A stretch of DNA of 64,000 nt. Origin: Variovorax sp. OAS795. GTDB lineage: Bacteria; Pseudomonadota; Gammaproteobacteria; Burkholderiales; Burkholderiaceae_C. Below are positions 45,011 through 54,461 of the stretch, piece after piece. Under the pieces are notes generated by a model. That model saw only the letters and a program-made list of their open reading frames with translations. It made no database searches and was not told where the DNA came from. The DNA is taken from contig NZ_JBEPOH010000001.1 of NCBI RefSeq assembly GCF_040546685.1, forward strand, positions 1,612,001 through 1,676,000. The letters are read 5' to 3'. Position 1 is the stretch's first letter. The number at the start of each line of letters is the position of its first letter. The position numbers and the translations under genes are program-made.

Positions 45011-45901
45011 TCAGAGCTCCAGGCTCTTGAGGTATTCGCGGAACTGCGCGCCCACTTCGGGGTGCGCCAGCGCAAGCTCCACGGACGCTTGCAGGAAGCC
45101 TTCCTTGCTGCCGCAGTCGTAGCGGATGCCCTTGTAGGCATAGGCATAGACGGCTTCCTTCTTCATCAGCGCCGCAATGCCGTCGGTGAGCTGGATCTCG
45201 CCGCCCGCGCCCTTGGGCTGGTTGCGGATTTCCTCGAACACGCCGGGCGTGAGGATGTAGCGGCCCGCCACGCCGAGGCGCGAGGGCGCCTTGTCGGGCG
45301 ATGGCTTCTCGATCATGCGATCGACCTTCACGAGATCGTCGCCGATGGATTCACCCGCCACGATGCCGTAGCGCTTCACATGCTCGAGCGGAACCTCTTG
45401 CACCGCAAGCACCGAAGCGCCGAGCTTGCCGAAGGCCGCCGTCATCTGCGCCAGCACCGGCAGCCCGCCCACGGGACCGACCATCAGGTCGTCGGCCAGC
45501 AGCACGGCGAAGGGCTCGTTGCCCACGAGATGTTCTGCGCAGAGCACCGCATGGCCGAGGCCCAGCATGCGCGGCTGGCGCACGTAGGAGCAGGTCATGT
45601 CGTCGGGCATCACCGAACGTGCAATGTCGAGCAGCTCGAGCTTGCCGTTGGCCTCGAGCTGGCTCTCGAGTTCGTAGGCGGTGTCGTAGTGGTCTTCGAT
45701 GGCACGTTTGTTTCGGCCAGTTACGAAAATCATGTCGCGAATGCCCGCCGCGTAGGCTTCCTCGACCGCGTACTGGATGAGTGGCTTGTCGACCACCGGC
45801 AGCATTTCCTTGGGCTGCGCCTTGGTGGCGGGCAGAAAGCGGGTGCCGAAGCCTGCTACAGGAAATACGGCCTTGCGAATGCGTGTCGAGGGAGTGGGCA
45901 T
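45011..45901 (-). CDS. galU: UTP-glucose-1-phosphate uridylyltransferase
   Basis: A 296-residue nucleotidyltransferase making UDP-glucose for envelope polysaccharides and galactose metabolism. The nucleotide-binding signature is [21 protein letters not shown] near residues 13-33 (split here as GFGTRFLP and TKAQPKEM), with [13 protein letters not shown], the catalytic-region LADDLM and the KPSPDKAPS loop. The ATG at 45901 is preferred to a TTG two codons upstream. The gene lies downstream of valS but is separated from it by a terminator. Confidence 0.95.
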   Translation of the reverse strand: MPTPSTRIRKAVFPVAGFGTRFLPATKAQPKEMLPVVDKPLIQYAVEEAYAAGIRDMIFVTGRNKRAIEDHYDTAYELESQLEANGKLELLDIARSVMPDDMTCSYVRQPRMLGLGHAVLCAEHLVGNEPFAVLLADDLMVGPVGGLPVLAQMTAAFGKLGASVLAVQEVPLEHVKRYGIVAGESIGDDLVKVDRMIEKPSPDKAPSRLGVAGRYILTPGVFEEIRNQPKGAGGEIQLTDGIAALMKKEAVYAYAYKGIRYDCGSKEGFLQASVELALAHPEVGAQFREYLKSLEL

Positions 45902-45951
45902 GGACAATTTGGGCGTCTGTTCGATCAGTTGAAGAAGAAGGTTTTACAGTC

Positions 45952-45977
45952 AAAAACGGCGCGGATTGGCCGTTTTT
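45952..45977 (-). terminator. Rho-independent terminator after valS
   Basis: AAAAACGGC (45952-45960) and GCCGTTTTT (45969-45977) form a perfect nine-base stem with an eight-base loop. Reading on the minus strand, the right arm ends in TTTTT. It separates valS from galU. Confidence 0.85.
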
Positions 45978-46009
45978 GCCATGCTAAACCTTGCCCCGAT
46001 CCCTGTGTG

Positions 46010-48907
46010 TCAGCCAAGGCGCACAAGCTGGTCGCGAAGACGTTCCAACATGATGCTGAAGTCGGCCAGGCGCTTGCGCTCCTGTTCGATGACTGCCGGT
46101 GGTGCCTTGGCGACGAAGGCCTCGTTGCCGAGCTTGCCGTTCACTTTGAGGATCTCGCCTTCGATGCGAGCAATCTCCTTGCCTATGCGCGCGCGCTCGG
46201 CCGCCTTGTCGATTTCCATGTGCAGGCACAGGCGCGCCGTGCCGACCACGGCCACGGGCGCCGCCTCGGCCGCTGCCGACCATGAGGCCTCGTCGTCGAA
46301 CACTTTGACTTCCTTGAGCTTGGCGAGCGCCTGCAGCACCGGCGCCGCATCGCGCAGGAACGCAGCGCCTTCGGCATCGTCGGCCAACGCATAGAGCGGC
46401 AGGCGCAGTGCGGGCGACACGTTCATCTCGCCGCGCAGCGTGCGGCAGGCATCCACCAGTGCCTTCAGGCGCGCCACGTGTGCCTCGGCGGCTTCGTCGA
46501 TCTTCGCGGGCTGGCTTTGCGGATAAGCCGCCACCATGATCGATTCGCCCGCGCGTCCGGCCACGGGCGCCACCTTCTGCCAGAGTTCTTCCGTGATGAA
46601 CGGAATCACCGGATGCGCCAGGCGCAACAGTGCTTCGAGCGTGCGGATCAGCGTGCGGCGCGTGGCGCGCTTCTGCGCATCGTCGCCGGTCTGGATCTGC
46701 ACCTTCGCGATCTCGAGGTACCAGTCGCAGAACTCGTCCCAGGCGAACTGGTAGATGGCGTTGGCCACGTTGTCCAGGCGGTATTCCTCGAAGCCCTTGG
46801 CCACTTCGGCCTCGACGCGCTGCAGCTGCGAGGCGATCCAGAAATCGGCGCGGCTGAACTTGAGGTAGCCGTGCGCCGGTCCGCCGACCGCGCACTCTTC
46901 CTTGGTGTGCTCGCGCAGCCCGCAGTCCTGCCCCTCGCAGTTCATCAGCACGAAGCGCGTGGCGTTCCAGAGCTTGTTGCAGAAGTTGCGGTAGCCCTCG
47001 CAGCGCTTGCTGTCGAAGTTGATGCTGCGGCCGAGCGACGCGAGCGACGCGAAGGTGAAGCGCAGCGCATCGGCGCCGAAGGCCGGAATGCCTTCGGGAA
47101 ATTCCTTCTGCGTGTTCTTGCGTACCGCGGGCGCGGTCTCGGGCTTGCGCAGGCCCTGCGTGCGCTTGTCGAGCAGTTCGGGCAGCGCGATGCCGTCGAT
47201 CAGGTCGACCGGATCGAGCACGTTGCCTTCGGACTTGCTCATCTTCTTGCCTTGCGCATCGCGCACCAAGCCGTGGATGTACACGTCTTTGAACGGCACC
47301 TTGCCGGTGAAGTGCTTGGTCATCATGATCATCCGGGCGACCCAGAAGAAGATGATGTCGTAGCCCGTCACCAGCACGCTCGAGGGCAGGTACAGCGCGA
47401 GGTCCTGCGTCTTCTCGGGCCAGCCGAGCGACGAGAAGGGCACCAGCGCCGACGAATACCAGGTGTCGAGCACGTCTTCGTCGCGGCGCAGGGTCTTGCC
47501 CGGCGCCTTGGCCCTGGCCTCGGCCTCGTCGTGCGCAACGTAGACATTGCCCTCGTCGTCGTACCAGGCCGGAATCTGGTGGCCCCACCAGAGCTGGCGC
47601 GAGATGGTCCAGTCCTGGATGTTCTCCATCCAGTGGTTGTAGGTGTTGACCCAGTTCTCGGGCACGAAGCGCACCTCGCCGGTCTTCACCACGTCGATGG
47701 CCTTCTGCGCGATCGAGGTGCCGTCGGCGCCGGGGCGGGTCATGGCCACGTACCACTGGTCGGTGAGCATCGGCTCGACGATGGCGCCCGAGCGCGCGCA
47801 GCGCGGCACCATCAGCTTGTGCTTCTTCACCTCGACCAGGAGGCCAAGCGCTTCGAGGTCGGCCACGATGGCCTTGCGCGCCACGAAGCGGTCCATGCCG
47901 CGGTATTTCTCGGGCGCGTTGTCGTTGATGGTGGCGTCCAGCGTGAGGATGCCGATCACCTCGAGCTTGTGGCGCTGGCCGACCGCGTAGTCGTTGTAGT
48001 CATGCGCGGGCGTCACCTTGACCACGCCGGTGCCGAACGCCTTGTCGACGTAGTCATCGGCAATGATCGGGATCAGCCGGTCCACCAGCGGCAGCTTCAC
48101 GCGCTGGCCGATGAGGTGCTTGTAGCGATCATCCTCGGGGTGGACCATCACGGCCGTGTCGCCGAGCATGGTTTCAGGCCGCGTGGTCGCCACGGTCAGC
48201 GTGCCGCTGCCGTCTTCCAGCGGATAGGCGATGTGCCAGAGCGAGCCGTCTTCTTCTTCGCTCTCGACCTCCAGGTCGCTCACCGAGGTCTTGAGCACGG
48301 GGTCCCAGTTGCCCAGGCGCTTGCCGCGGTAGATCAGGCCTTCTTCATAGAGTGAGACGAAGGTCTGCGTGACCACCTTCGACAGGTCGTCGTCCATGGT
48401 GAAGTATTCGCGGCTCCAGTCGACCGTGTCGCCCATTCGGCGCATCTGGCCGGTGATGGTGTTGCCGCTCTTTTCCTTCCACTCCCACACCTTGGCGACA
48501 AAGTTCTTGCGGGCCTCGGCGGGCGTGGGGCCCATGTCGTGGCGGCTGATCTTCTGTTCCTGCAACTGCCGCTCCACCACGATCTGCGTGGCGATGCCCG
48601 CATGGTCGGTGCCCGGCACCCACAGCGTGTTGTCGCCCTTCATGCGGTGGTAGCGCGCGAGGCTGTCCATGATGGTCTGGTTGAACGCGTGGCCCATGTG
48701 CAGCGTGCCCGTCACGTTGGGCGGCGGCAGCTGGATCGCGAACGAATCGGCGCCTTCCCTGGGCTGCTGGGTGCCGCGGAAGCCGGCCTTGGCATAGCCG
48801 CGCTTTTCCCATTCCGGGCCCCAGTGCGCCTCGATGGCGGCGGGTTCGAACGATTTGGACAGGCTGTCCAGACCAGGCTGGGCGGAAGGGGTGGTGGATT
48901 CGCTCAT
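46010..48907 (-). CDS. valS: Valyl-tRNA synthetase
   Basis: A 965-residue class I aminoacyl-tRNA synthetase. The HIGH motif is HMGHAFNQ near residue 70, the editing (CP1) domain includes [19 protein letters not shown] and [16 protein letters not shown], the tRNA-binding WCISRQ-type motif reads [17 protein letters not shown], and KMSKS is [11 protein letters not shown] near 555. A C-terminal coiled coil ([19 protein letters not shown]) is the usual tRNA-binding arm. Length and motif order are complete. A perfect inverted repeat lies in the leader 17-38 bases upstream of the ATG. Confidence 0.97.
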   Translation of the reverse strand: MSESTTPSAQPGLDSLSKSFEPAAIEAHWGPEWEKRGYAKAGFRGTQQPREGADSFAIQLPPPNVTGTLHMGHAFNQTIMDSLARYHRMKGDNTLWVPGTDHAGIATQIVVERQLQEQKISRHDMGPTPAEARKNFVAKVWEWKEKSGNTITGQMRRMGDTVDWSREYFTMDDDLSKVVTQTFVSLYEEGLIYRGKRLGNWDPVLKTSVSDLEVESEEEDGSLWHIAYPLEDGSGTLTVATTRPETMLGDTAVMVHPEDDRYKHLIGQRVKLPLVDRLIPIIADDYVDKAFGTGVVKVTPAHDYNDYAVGQRHKLEVIGILTLDATINDNAPEKYRGMDRFVARKAIVADLEALGLLVEVKKHKLMVPRCARSGAIVEPMLTDQWYVAMTRPGADGTSIAQKAIDVVKTGEVRFVPENWVNTYNHWMENIQDWTISRQLWWGHQIPAWYDDEGNVYVAHDEAEARAKAPGKTLRRDEDVLDTWYSSALVPFSSLGWPEKTQDLALYLPSSVLVTGYDIIFFWVARMIMMTKHFTGKVPFKDVYIHGLVRDAQGKKMSKSEGNVLDPVDLIDGIALPELLDKRTQGLRKPETAPAVRKNTQKEFPEGIPAFGADALRFTFASLASLGRSINFDSKRCEGYRNFCNKLWNATRFVLMNCEGQDCGLREHTKEECAVGGPAHGYLKFSRADFWIASQLQRVEAEVAKGFEEYRLDNVANAIYQFAWDEFCDWYLEIAKVQIQTGDDAQKRATRRTLIRTLEALLRLAHPVIPFITEELWQKVAPVAGRAGESIMVAAYPQSQPAKIDEAAEAHVARLKALVDACRTLRGEMNVSPALRLPLYALADDAEGAAFLRDAAPVLQALAKLKEVKVFDDEASWSAAAEAAPVAVVGTARLCLHMEIDKAAERARIGKEIARIEGEILKVNGKLGNEAFVAKAPPAVIEQERKRLADFSIMLERLRDQLVRLG

Positions 48908-48923
48908 GGGAAATGCAGGCAGG

Positions 48924-48945
48924 ACGGCTCCTTCGCGGGAGCCGT
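48924..48945. promoter_or_regulatory. Perfect hairpin-forming repeat in the valS leader
   Basis: ACGGCTCC-ttcgcg-GGAGCCGT, eight-base arms with a six-base loop, just upstream of valS. In the valS RNA it would form a stable stem 16 bases before the start codon. It might tune translation or be a protein site; it does not have the layout of a T-box. Confidence 0.45.
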
Positions 48946-49005
48946 GGAGACAAGGGTGGGACAGCCAGCGATTTTACCGGGGCGGCCCGGGGCGGGCCCA
49001 CCCCA

Positions 49006-49011
49006 CATAAT
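49006..49011 (+). promoter_or_regulatory. -10 box, probable leaderless start of yaaA
   Basis: CATAAT (five of six consensus bases) followed by exactly six bases (TCCGGC) and the yaaA ATG at 49018. No Shine-Dalgarno sequence fits in the gap. Confidence 0.5.
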
Positions 49012-49017
49012 TCCGGC

Positions 49018-49800
49018 ATGCTCTTCTTGCTTTCCCCTGCGAAGTCGCTCGACTACGACACCCCCGTTCCCGCCGAGATCCCCGCCACCCAACCCCATTT
49101 CGAATCCCCCCGCGGACCTTCGGTCGAACTGATCAAGCTGCTGCGCGAGAAGTCGCCGCAGCAGATTTCGGAGCTCATGCACCTGTCGGACAAGCTCTCC
49201 GCTCTCAACGTGGCGCGCTACCACGCCTGGGCCGGCAAGAGCACGCCGAAGAACGCGCGCCAGGCGGCTTTCGCGTTCGACGGCGATGTGTACGGCGGCC
49301 TCGATGCCCGCTCGCTCACGCCCGCGCAGCTGGCCTGGGCGCAGGAGCATGTATGCATCCTGAGCGGCCTCTATGGCCTCTTGCGTCCGCTGGACCTGCT
49401 GCAGCCCTATCGCCTGGAGATGGGCACGCCGCTTGCCAACCGCCACGGCAAGGACCTGTACGCCTTCTGGGGCTCGCGCATCGCGGCGCACCTGAACGAG
49501 CGGCTCGCGGCGGACCGCACGCCCGTGGTGGTCAATGTCGCGTCGCAGGAATACTTCAGGTCGGTGGATCGCAAGGCGCTCAAGGCCCGCGTGGTCGAAT
49601 GCGTGTTCGAGGAGTGGAAGGGCGACAGGTACAAGATCGTGAGCTTCTACGCCAAGCGCGCCCGCGGCCTGCTCGCGCGCTGGGCGGTGCTGCACAAGGC
49701 CGCCACGCCCAAGGCGCTGGAAAAATTCGACCTCGAGGGTTATGGTTTCGATTCCACGGCGTCGACGGCCGAGCGGCTGGTGTTCAGGAGGAAGACTTGA
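49018..49800 (+). CDS. yaaA: Peroxide stress protein YaaA (UPF0246)
   Basis: A 260-residue DUF328 protein. Diagnostic stretches are the N-terminus MLFLLSPAKSLDYDTP, AFDGDVYGGLDARSL, ILSGLYGLLRPLDLLQPYRLEMG, and the end FYAKRARGLLARW and FDSTASTAERLVFRR. In E. coli YaaA limits hydroxyl-radical damage by lowering free iron under peroxide stress. The family has a DNA-binding-like fold. It is followed one base after its stop by the prolyl-hydroxylase-like gene, so the two are probably co-transcribed. Confidence 0.93.
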   Translation: MLFLLSPAKSLDYDTPVPAEIPATQPHFESPRGPSVELIKLLREKSPQQISELMHLSDKLSALNVARYHAWAGKSTPKNARQAAFAFDGDVYGGLDARSLTPAQLAWAQEHVCILSGLYGLLRPLDLLQPYRLEMGTPLANRHGKDLYAFWGSRIAAHLNERLAADRTPVVVNVASQEYFRSVDRKALKARVVECVFEEWKGDRYKIVSFYAKRARGLLARWAVLHKAATPKALEKFDLEGYGFDSTASTAERLVFRRKT

Positions 49801-49801
49801 G

Positions 49802-50644
49802 ATGTCACAGGCGATCAGTCCCGAACTGAGGGAATGGCTGGTGTCGCAGCTCGCGGCGGGGCATTCGGTGCCCGCGCTGCGCGCCTCGATGCGCGCCGCC
49901 GGCTGGAAGGACGCGGCCACCGATCTTGCGCTGGCGCAGCTCGAGGCCGGCTTTCCCCCGGTGGAAGTGGCTGCCAGGCCGCCGCGCACCGACATGCCCG
50001 GGCCCGACCTGGAAGGCGCGCCGCTGTACATCGATGCCGGAGACCGCCGGGTGCAGGTGCTGCACACCCTGCGGCATCCGCGCGTCGTGGTGTTCGGCAA
50101 CCTGCTCTCGCCCGAGGAATGCGAAGGCCTGATTGCCGCCGCGCGGGTGCGGCTCGCGCGCTCGCTCACCGTCGAGACGCGCACCGGCGGAGAGGTGCTC
50201 AACGTCGACCGCACCAGCGAAGGCATGTTCTTCGAGCGCGGCGAGAACGAGATCGTCGCGCGCCTGGAGCAGCGCATCGGCGTGCTGCTGCGCTGGCCGG
50301 TGGAGTTCGGCGAAGGCCTGCAGATCCTGCGCTATGCGCCCGGTGCGCAGTACCGGCCGCACTACGACTACTTCGACCCCGGCGAGCCCGGCACGCCCAC
50401 CATCCTCAAGCGCGGCGGCCAGCGCGTCGCCACGCTCGTGATGTACCTGCAGGAGCCCGGGCAGGGCGGCGCCACCACCTTCCCCGACGTCGGGCTGGAA
50501 GTGGCACCCGTGCGCGGCACCGGCGTGTTCTTCAGCTACGACGAGCCCGACCCCGCCACCCGTACGCTGCACGGCGGCGCGCCCGTGCTCGCGGGAGAGA
50601 AGTGGGTCGCCACCAAGTGGCTGCGCGAGCGCGAATTCAAATAG
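49802..50644 (+). CDS. 2-oxoglutarate/Fe(II) oxygenase, prolyl 4-hydroxylase-like
   Basis: A 280-residue enzyme. Residues 1-60 form a small helical domain (ISPELREWLVSQLAAGHSV, LRASMRAAGWKDAATDLAL) that probably mediates binding. The catalytic P4H-type domain follows: the iron ligands His and Asp in YRPHYDYFDPG, the distal His in TRTLHGGAPVLAGEKW and the 2-oxoglutarate Lys in that last segment (EKWVATKW). Bacterial relatives hydroxylate prolines in proteins such as EF-Tu; a target here is unknown. It sits between yaaA and an alpha/beta hydrolase in a tight same-strand run. Confidence 0.9.
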   Translation: MSQAISPELREWLVSQLAAGHSVPALRASMRAAGWKDAATDLALAQLEAGFPPVEVAARPPRTDMPGPDLEGAPLYIDAGDRRVQVLHTLRHPRVVVFGNLLSPEECEGLIAAARVRLARSLTVETRTGGEVLNVDRTSEGMFFERGENEIVARLEQRIGVLLRWPVEFGEGLQILRYAPGAQYRPHYDYFDPGEPGTPTILKRGGQRVATLVMYLQEPGQGGATTFPDVGLEVAPVRGTGVFFSYDEPDPATRTLHGGAPVLAGEKWVATKWLREREFK

Positions 50645-50657
50645 CCCCGAGGAACCG

Positions 50658-51557
50658 ATGAAAGTCACGGCCAACGGATTGCAGATCGAAGTCGACGACA
50701 CCGGCGGCGAGGGACGTCCCGTCGTCCTGCTCATCATGGGCCTGGGCATGCAGCTGGTCGGCTGGCCGCAAGCCTTCGTGCAGCGGCTGGTCGATGCGGG
50801 CTTTCGCGTGGTGCGCCATGACAACCGCGACATCGGCCTGAGCCAGGGCTTCGACCATGCCGGCACCGGCAACATCGTGTGGGAGAGCATCCGCCAGAAG
50901 CTTGGCCTGCAGGTGCGCTCGGCCTACACGCTGCAGGACATGGCGCGCGACTCGCTGGGCGTGCTCGATGCGCTCGGCATCAAGCACGCGCATGTCGTCG
51001 GCGCCTCGATGGGCGGCATGATCGCGCAGCACCTGGCCGCCGATGCGCCCGATCGCGTGACCAGCCTCGTGAGCATCATGAGCTCCAGCGGCGCACGCGG
51101 ACTGCCCGGGCCCAGGAGCGAAGTCGCCGCCATGCTGCTTCGCCGGCCCTTGGGCGCGGGCGAGGCCGAACTGGTGGCGCACAGCGTCAGGCTGCTGCGG
51201 CTCATCCAGAGCCCGGCCTATCCGCAAAGCACCGAGGAGCTCACCGAGCGCCTCACCTTCAGCATGCGCCGCGCCTACCGCCCGGCCGGCATGTTCCGCC
51301 AGATGCTCGCCATCGGCGCCGATTCGCGCCGCCCCGAGGTGCTGCCGCGCATCAAGTGCCCGACGCTGGTGCTGCACGGCGAAGCCGATGCGCTGGTGCC
51401 GACAGCGTGCGGGCAGGACACCGCCAAGCGCATTCCGGGCGCGAAGTTCATCGGCATTCCGGGCATGGGCCACGACCTGCCGCCCGAGGTGTGCGCCATC
51501 CTCGTCAATCACATCGCCCCGTTCCTGCACGCGGCGCAGGAACACCACAAGCCATGA
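50658..51557 (+). CDS. Alpha/beta hydrolase
   Basis: A 299-residue cytoplasmic hydrolase. The oxyanion strand is [17 protein letters not shown], the nucleophile elbow is [15 protein letters not shown] (Ser near residue 117), the acid is probably the Asp of HGEADALVP and the His is [10 protein letters not shown]. Overall it resembles the proline iminopeptidase/3-oxoadipate enol-lactonase-like class; a specific substrate is not apparent. GAGGAA lies before the ATG. Its stop overlaps the queF start (ATGA). Confidence 0.9.
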   Translation: MKVTANGLQIEVDDTGGEGRPVVLLIMGLGMQLVGWPQAFVQRLVDAGFRVVRHDNRDIGLSQGFDHAGTGNIVWESIRQKLGLQVRSAYTLQDMARDSLGVLDALGIKHAHVVGASMGGMIAQHLAADAPDRVTSLVSIMSSSGARGLPGPRSEVAAMLLRRPLGAGEAELVAHSVRLLRLIQSPAYPQSTEELTERLTFSMRRAYRPAGMFRQMLAIGADSRRPEVLPRIKCPTLVLHGEADALVPTACGQDTAKRIPGAKFIGIPGMGHDLPPEVCAILVNHIAPFLHAAQEHHKP

Positions 51558-52429
51558 GCCTGGACAACGACCCCCAGAACCCCAACACCCCCGAGCAGTC
51601 GCAACTGGGCCGTGCCTCGGCCTACGCCGACAAGTACGACCCCTCGCTGCTCTTCCCGATTTCGCGCGCCACCCAGCGCGAGGCCATGGGCATCGCCGGC
51701 AATGCGCTGCCCTTCTTCGGTGCCGACCTGTGGACCGCCTTCGAAGTGAGCTGGCTCAACCTGCGCGGCAAGCCGCAGCTGGCCATCGCGCACTTCACCA
51801 TTCCCTGCGAAACGCCCAACATCATCGAGAGCAAGTCGTTCAAGCTGTACCTCAACAGCTTCAACAGCACCGCTTTCGCGAGCCTGGAAGCCGTGCGCGA
51901 CCGCCTGCGCGCCGACCTGTCCGAGGCGCTCTGGCGCGGCAGCGACCAGTCTGCCGGCATCGGCGTGAAGCTGATGGCGCCCGACCTGTTCGACCGCGAG
52001 CCGGTGCACGAACTCGACGGCCTCGACCTCGATCGGCTCGACATCGAATGCACCCACTACCAGCCCGCGCCCGAACTGTTGTCCAGCGACACCACCCAGC
52101 CGCCGGTGAACGAGACGCTCACCAGCCGCCTGCTCAAGAGCAATTGCCTGGTCACCGGCCAGCCCGACTGGGGCAGCGTGCAGATCCGCTACAGCGGCCC
52201 GGCGATCGAGCAGGCCGGCCTCCTGGCGTACATCGTGAGCTTTCGCAATCACAACGAGTTCCACGAGCCCTGCGTCGAGCGCATGTTCACCGACATCTGG
52301 CGCCAGTGCCAGCCCAACAAGCTTGCGGTGTATGCGCGCTACACGCGGCGTGGCGGGCTCGACATCAACCCCTTCCGCACCAGCTGGCCGCAGGCGCTGC
52401 CGCCCAACATCCGCACCGCGCGGCAATAG
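51554..52429 (+). CDS. queF: NADPH-dependent 7-cyano-7-deazaguanine reductase
   Basis: Reduces preQ0 to preQ1 in queuosine synthesis. The 291-residue protein is the long, two-domain (YqcD) type: an N-terminal T-fold half with [23 protein letters not shown] sequence, and a second half. The catalytic region is [20 protein letters not shown] with the active-site Cys in [16 protein letters not shown]; the NADPH/preQ0-binding E-(S/L)-K-S-x-K-x-Y is plain. [16 protein letters not shown] carries the conserved histidines and Glu. It is the last gene of the yaaA-run, coupled to the hydrolase gene. Confidence 0.95.
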   Translation: MSLDNDPQNPNTPEQSQLGRASAYADKYDPSLLFPISRATQREAMGIAGNALPFFGADLWTAFEVSWLNLRGKPQLAIAHFTIPCETPNIIESKSFKLYLNSFNSTAFASLEAVRDRLRADLSEALWRGSDQSAGIGVKLMAPDLFDREPVHELDGLDLDRLDIECTHYQPAPELLSSDTTQPPVNETLTSRLLKSNCLVTGQPDWGSVQIRYSGPAIEQAGLLAYIVSFRNHNEFHEPCVERMFTDIWRQCQPNKLAVYARYTRRGGLDINPFRTSWPQALPPNIRTARQ

Positions 52430-52548
52430 CGGCTGGCCGAGCGCGCGCCGCCGAAGCCCCTCTTCGGAATTCAGAAACTCGCAGCCGCGCTGCTGTGGCA
52501 TTCTGGATCTGCCCGTGAACCGCGGGCGGATTTCCGGAGCAGACACAC

Positions 52549-53454
52549 ATGGTTGAAGGAAAAACAGTCGTCGTCACCGGCGCGGGCGGCGGCATCGGGC
52601 GCGACATCGCGCTGGCCATGGCCAGCCATGGCGCCAAGGTGGTGGTGAACGACATCGGCGCCGCGCTCGACGGCGAGGGCGGCAGTGCCGGCCCGGCGCA
52701 GCAGGTGGTCGACGAGATCCGCGCCGCCGGCGGCCAGGCCGTGCCCAACACCGACAGCGTGGCCGATGCCGCCAGCGCCGCGCGCATCATCGACTGCGCG
52801 GTCCAGAGCTTCGGCCGCATCGACGCCGTGATCAACAACGCCGGCATCCTGCGCGACCGCTTCTTCCACAAGATGTCGGTCGACGAATGGGACGCCGTGA
52901 TCAAGGTGCACCTCTACGGCGCCTACTACGTGAGCCGCGCGGCGGCCACGCACTTCAAGGAGCAGAACTCGGGCGCCCTGGTGCACATGACCTCGACCTC
53001 GGGCCTCATCGGCAACTACGGCCAGGCCAACTATGCGGCGGCCAAGCTCGGCATCGTGGCGCTGTCCAAGTCGATCGCGCTCGACATGCTCAAGTTCAAC
53101 GTGCGCTCGAACTGCATCGCACCCTTCGCCTGGAGCCGCATGATCGGTGCCATTCCCACCGACACCGACGAGCAGCGCGCCCGCGTCGACAAGATCAAGC
53201 AGATGACGCCCGCCAAGGTGGCGCCGCTCGCGGTGTACCTGGCGAGCGAGGCGGCCAGCGCGGTCAACGGCCAGATCTTCTCGGTGCGCAACAACGAGAT
53301 CTCCCTCATCAGCCAGCCGCGGCCGGTGCGCTCCATCCACCGCTCCGAAGGCTGGACGCCCGAGAGCATTGCCGAGCACGCGATGCCCGCCATGCGCGCG
53401 AGCTTCTTTCCGCTGGACCGCTCGGCGGACGTGTTCAGCTGGGACCCGGTGTGA
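52549..53454 (+). CDS. SDR oxidoreductase, MFE-2-like 3-hydroxyacyl-CoA dehydrogenase
   Basis: A 301-residue short-chain dehydrogenase. The cofactor motif is VTGAGGGIGRDIALAM with NDIGA specifying NAD, NNAG is in INNAGILRDR, the catalytic Ser is in MTSTSG and the Y-x-x-x-K is YAAAKLGI. The early insertion (AALDGEGGSAGPAQQ) and C-terminal tail resemble the (R)-3-hydroxyacyl-CoA dehydrogenase domain of peroxisomal multifunctional enzyme 2. It lies 93 bases before a LysR gene and next to acyl-CoA dehydrogenase operons, so acyl-CoA oxidation is the likely context. Confidence 0.88.
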   Translation: MVEGKTVVVTGAGGGIGRDIALAMASHGAKVVVNDIGAALDGEGGSAGPAQQVVDEIRAAGGQAVPNTDSVADAASAARIIDCAVQSFGRIDAVINNAGILRDRFFHKMSVDEWDAVIKVHLYGAYYVSRAAATHFKEQNSGALVHMTSTSGLIGNYGQANYAAAKLGIVALSKSIALDMLKFNVRSNCIAPFAWSRMIGAIPTDTDEQRARVDKIKQMTPAKVAPLAVYLASEAASAVNGQIFSVRNNEISLISQPRPVRSIHRSEGWTPESIAEHAMPAMRASFFPLDRSADVFSWDPV

Positions 53455-53547
53455 GGCCGCGCCGCTGAGCCCATACCCCGCGCCAGGCGCAACCGGCCCC
53501 ATTCGCCGGACAATGCACGCTTCATTCCTTTCTGGCGCGCTTGTCCG

Positions 53548-54438
53548 GTGAACCTGCATTTCGACCTGTTCGACCTGAAACTGTTCGTCTACGTGGCCGA
53601 GGCGCGCAGCCTCACGCGCGGTGCCGAGAAAGCCTGCATCTCGCTCGCGGCCGCCTCCACGCGCATCAAGCAGATGGAGGAGGCCGTGGGGGGCAAGCTG
53701 CTGCACCGCAGCGCGCAAGGCGTGAGCCTCACGGCCGCGGGCCAGGCCGTGCTCTACCACGCCAAGCGCGTGATGCAGCAGATGGAGCACCTGCGCTGCG
53801 ACATGCAGGACTTCGGCAAAGGCATCAAGGGCCATGTGCGCGTGTTCGCCAACACCACGTCCATCACCGAATACCTGCCGCAGAAGCTGGCGGGTTTTCT
53901 CACCCGGCATCCGGCCGTGCAGGTGGACCTGCGCGAATACCTCAGCGAGGAAATCGTGCGTGCGGTGGCCGACGGCGAGGCCGACATCGGCATCCTGGCG
54001 GGCGACGTGCACACCGGCGAGTTCGATGCACGCCCCTTCGGCCGCAACCAGCTGGTGCTGGTGGTGCCTCTCGCCCATCACCTTGCAGGCGCGCCCTCGG
54101 TGGCCTTTGCCGACACGCTCGACGAGCAGCACGTGGGCCTGCACCACGGCAGCGCGATCCACCGCTTCCTGCAGCGCCGCGCGGAGCTCGCCGGCCGGGG
54201 CTTCAACCCGCGCATCCAGGTCAGCAGCTTCGAGGCGATCTGCCTGATGATCGAGGCGGGCGTGGGTGTCGGCGTACTGCCGGCTTCATCGGCGCAGCGG
54301 CTGTCGATGGCGATGCGGATCTCGACGGTCGCCCTCAGCGATGCGTGGGCGGAGCGCGAACTCAAGCTCATCGCGCGCGACCGCGAACAGCTGCCCGCTT
54401 CGGCGCGCGAGTTGTTCGACCATCTGGTCGCGCCCTAG
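53548..54438 (+). CDS. LysR-family transcriptional regulator
   Basis: A 296-residue regulator, probably starting at GTG 53548 (then NLHFDLFDLKLFVYV). The N-terminal winged helix reads LTRGAEKACISLAAASTRIKQMEEAVGGKLLHR and ends at VSLTAAGQAVLYHAKRV. The rest is a two-lobe effector domain (YLPQKLAGFLTRHPAVQVDL, EAGVGVGVLPASSA). It sits between the SDR gene and the convergent MmgE/PrpD operon and is the natural candidate to control the acyl-CoA cluster, sensing the pathway substrate or a CoA intermediate. A palindrome in the 57.8 kb divergent promoter region is a possible target. Confidence 0.92.
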   Translation: MNLHFDLFDLKLFVYVAEARSLTRGAEKACISLAAASTRIKQMEEAVGGKLLHRSAQGVSLTAAGQAVLYHAKRVMQQMEHLRCDMQDFGKGIKGHVRVFANTTSITEYLPQKLAGFLTRHPAVQVDLREYLSEEIVRAVADGEADIGILAGDVHTGEFDARPFGRNQLVLVVPLAHHLAGAPSVAFADTLDEQHVGLHHGSAIHRFLQRRAELAGRGFNPRIQVSSFEAICLMIEAGVGVGVLPASSAQRLSMAMRISTVALSDAWAERELKLIARDREQLPASARELFDHLVAP

Positions 54439-54461
54439 CAGGCGCCTGCGTCGAACTGCCT

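Noticed and set aside
48908..48960. T-box riboswitch upstream of valS
   Set aside because: The leader is too short and lacks the T-box sequence and antiterminator layout; only one simple hairpin is present.
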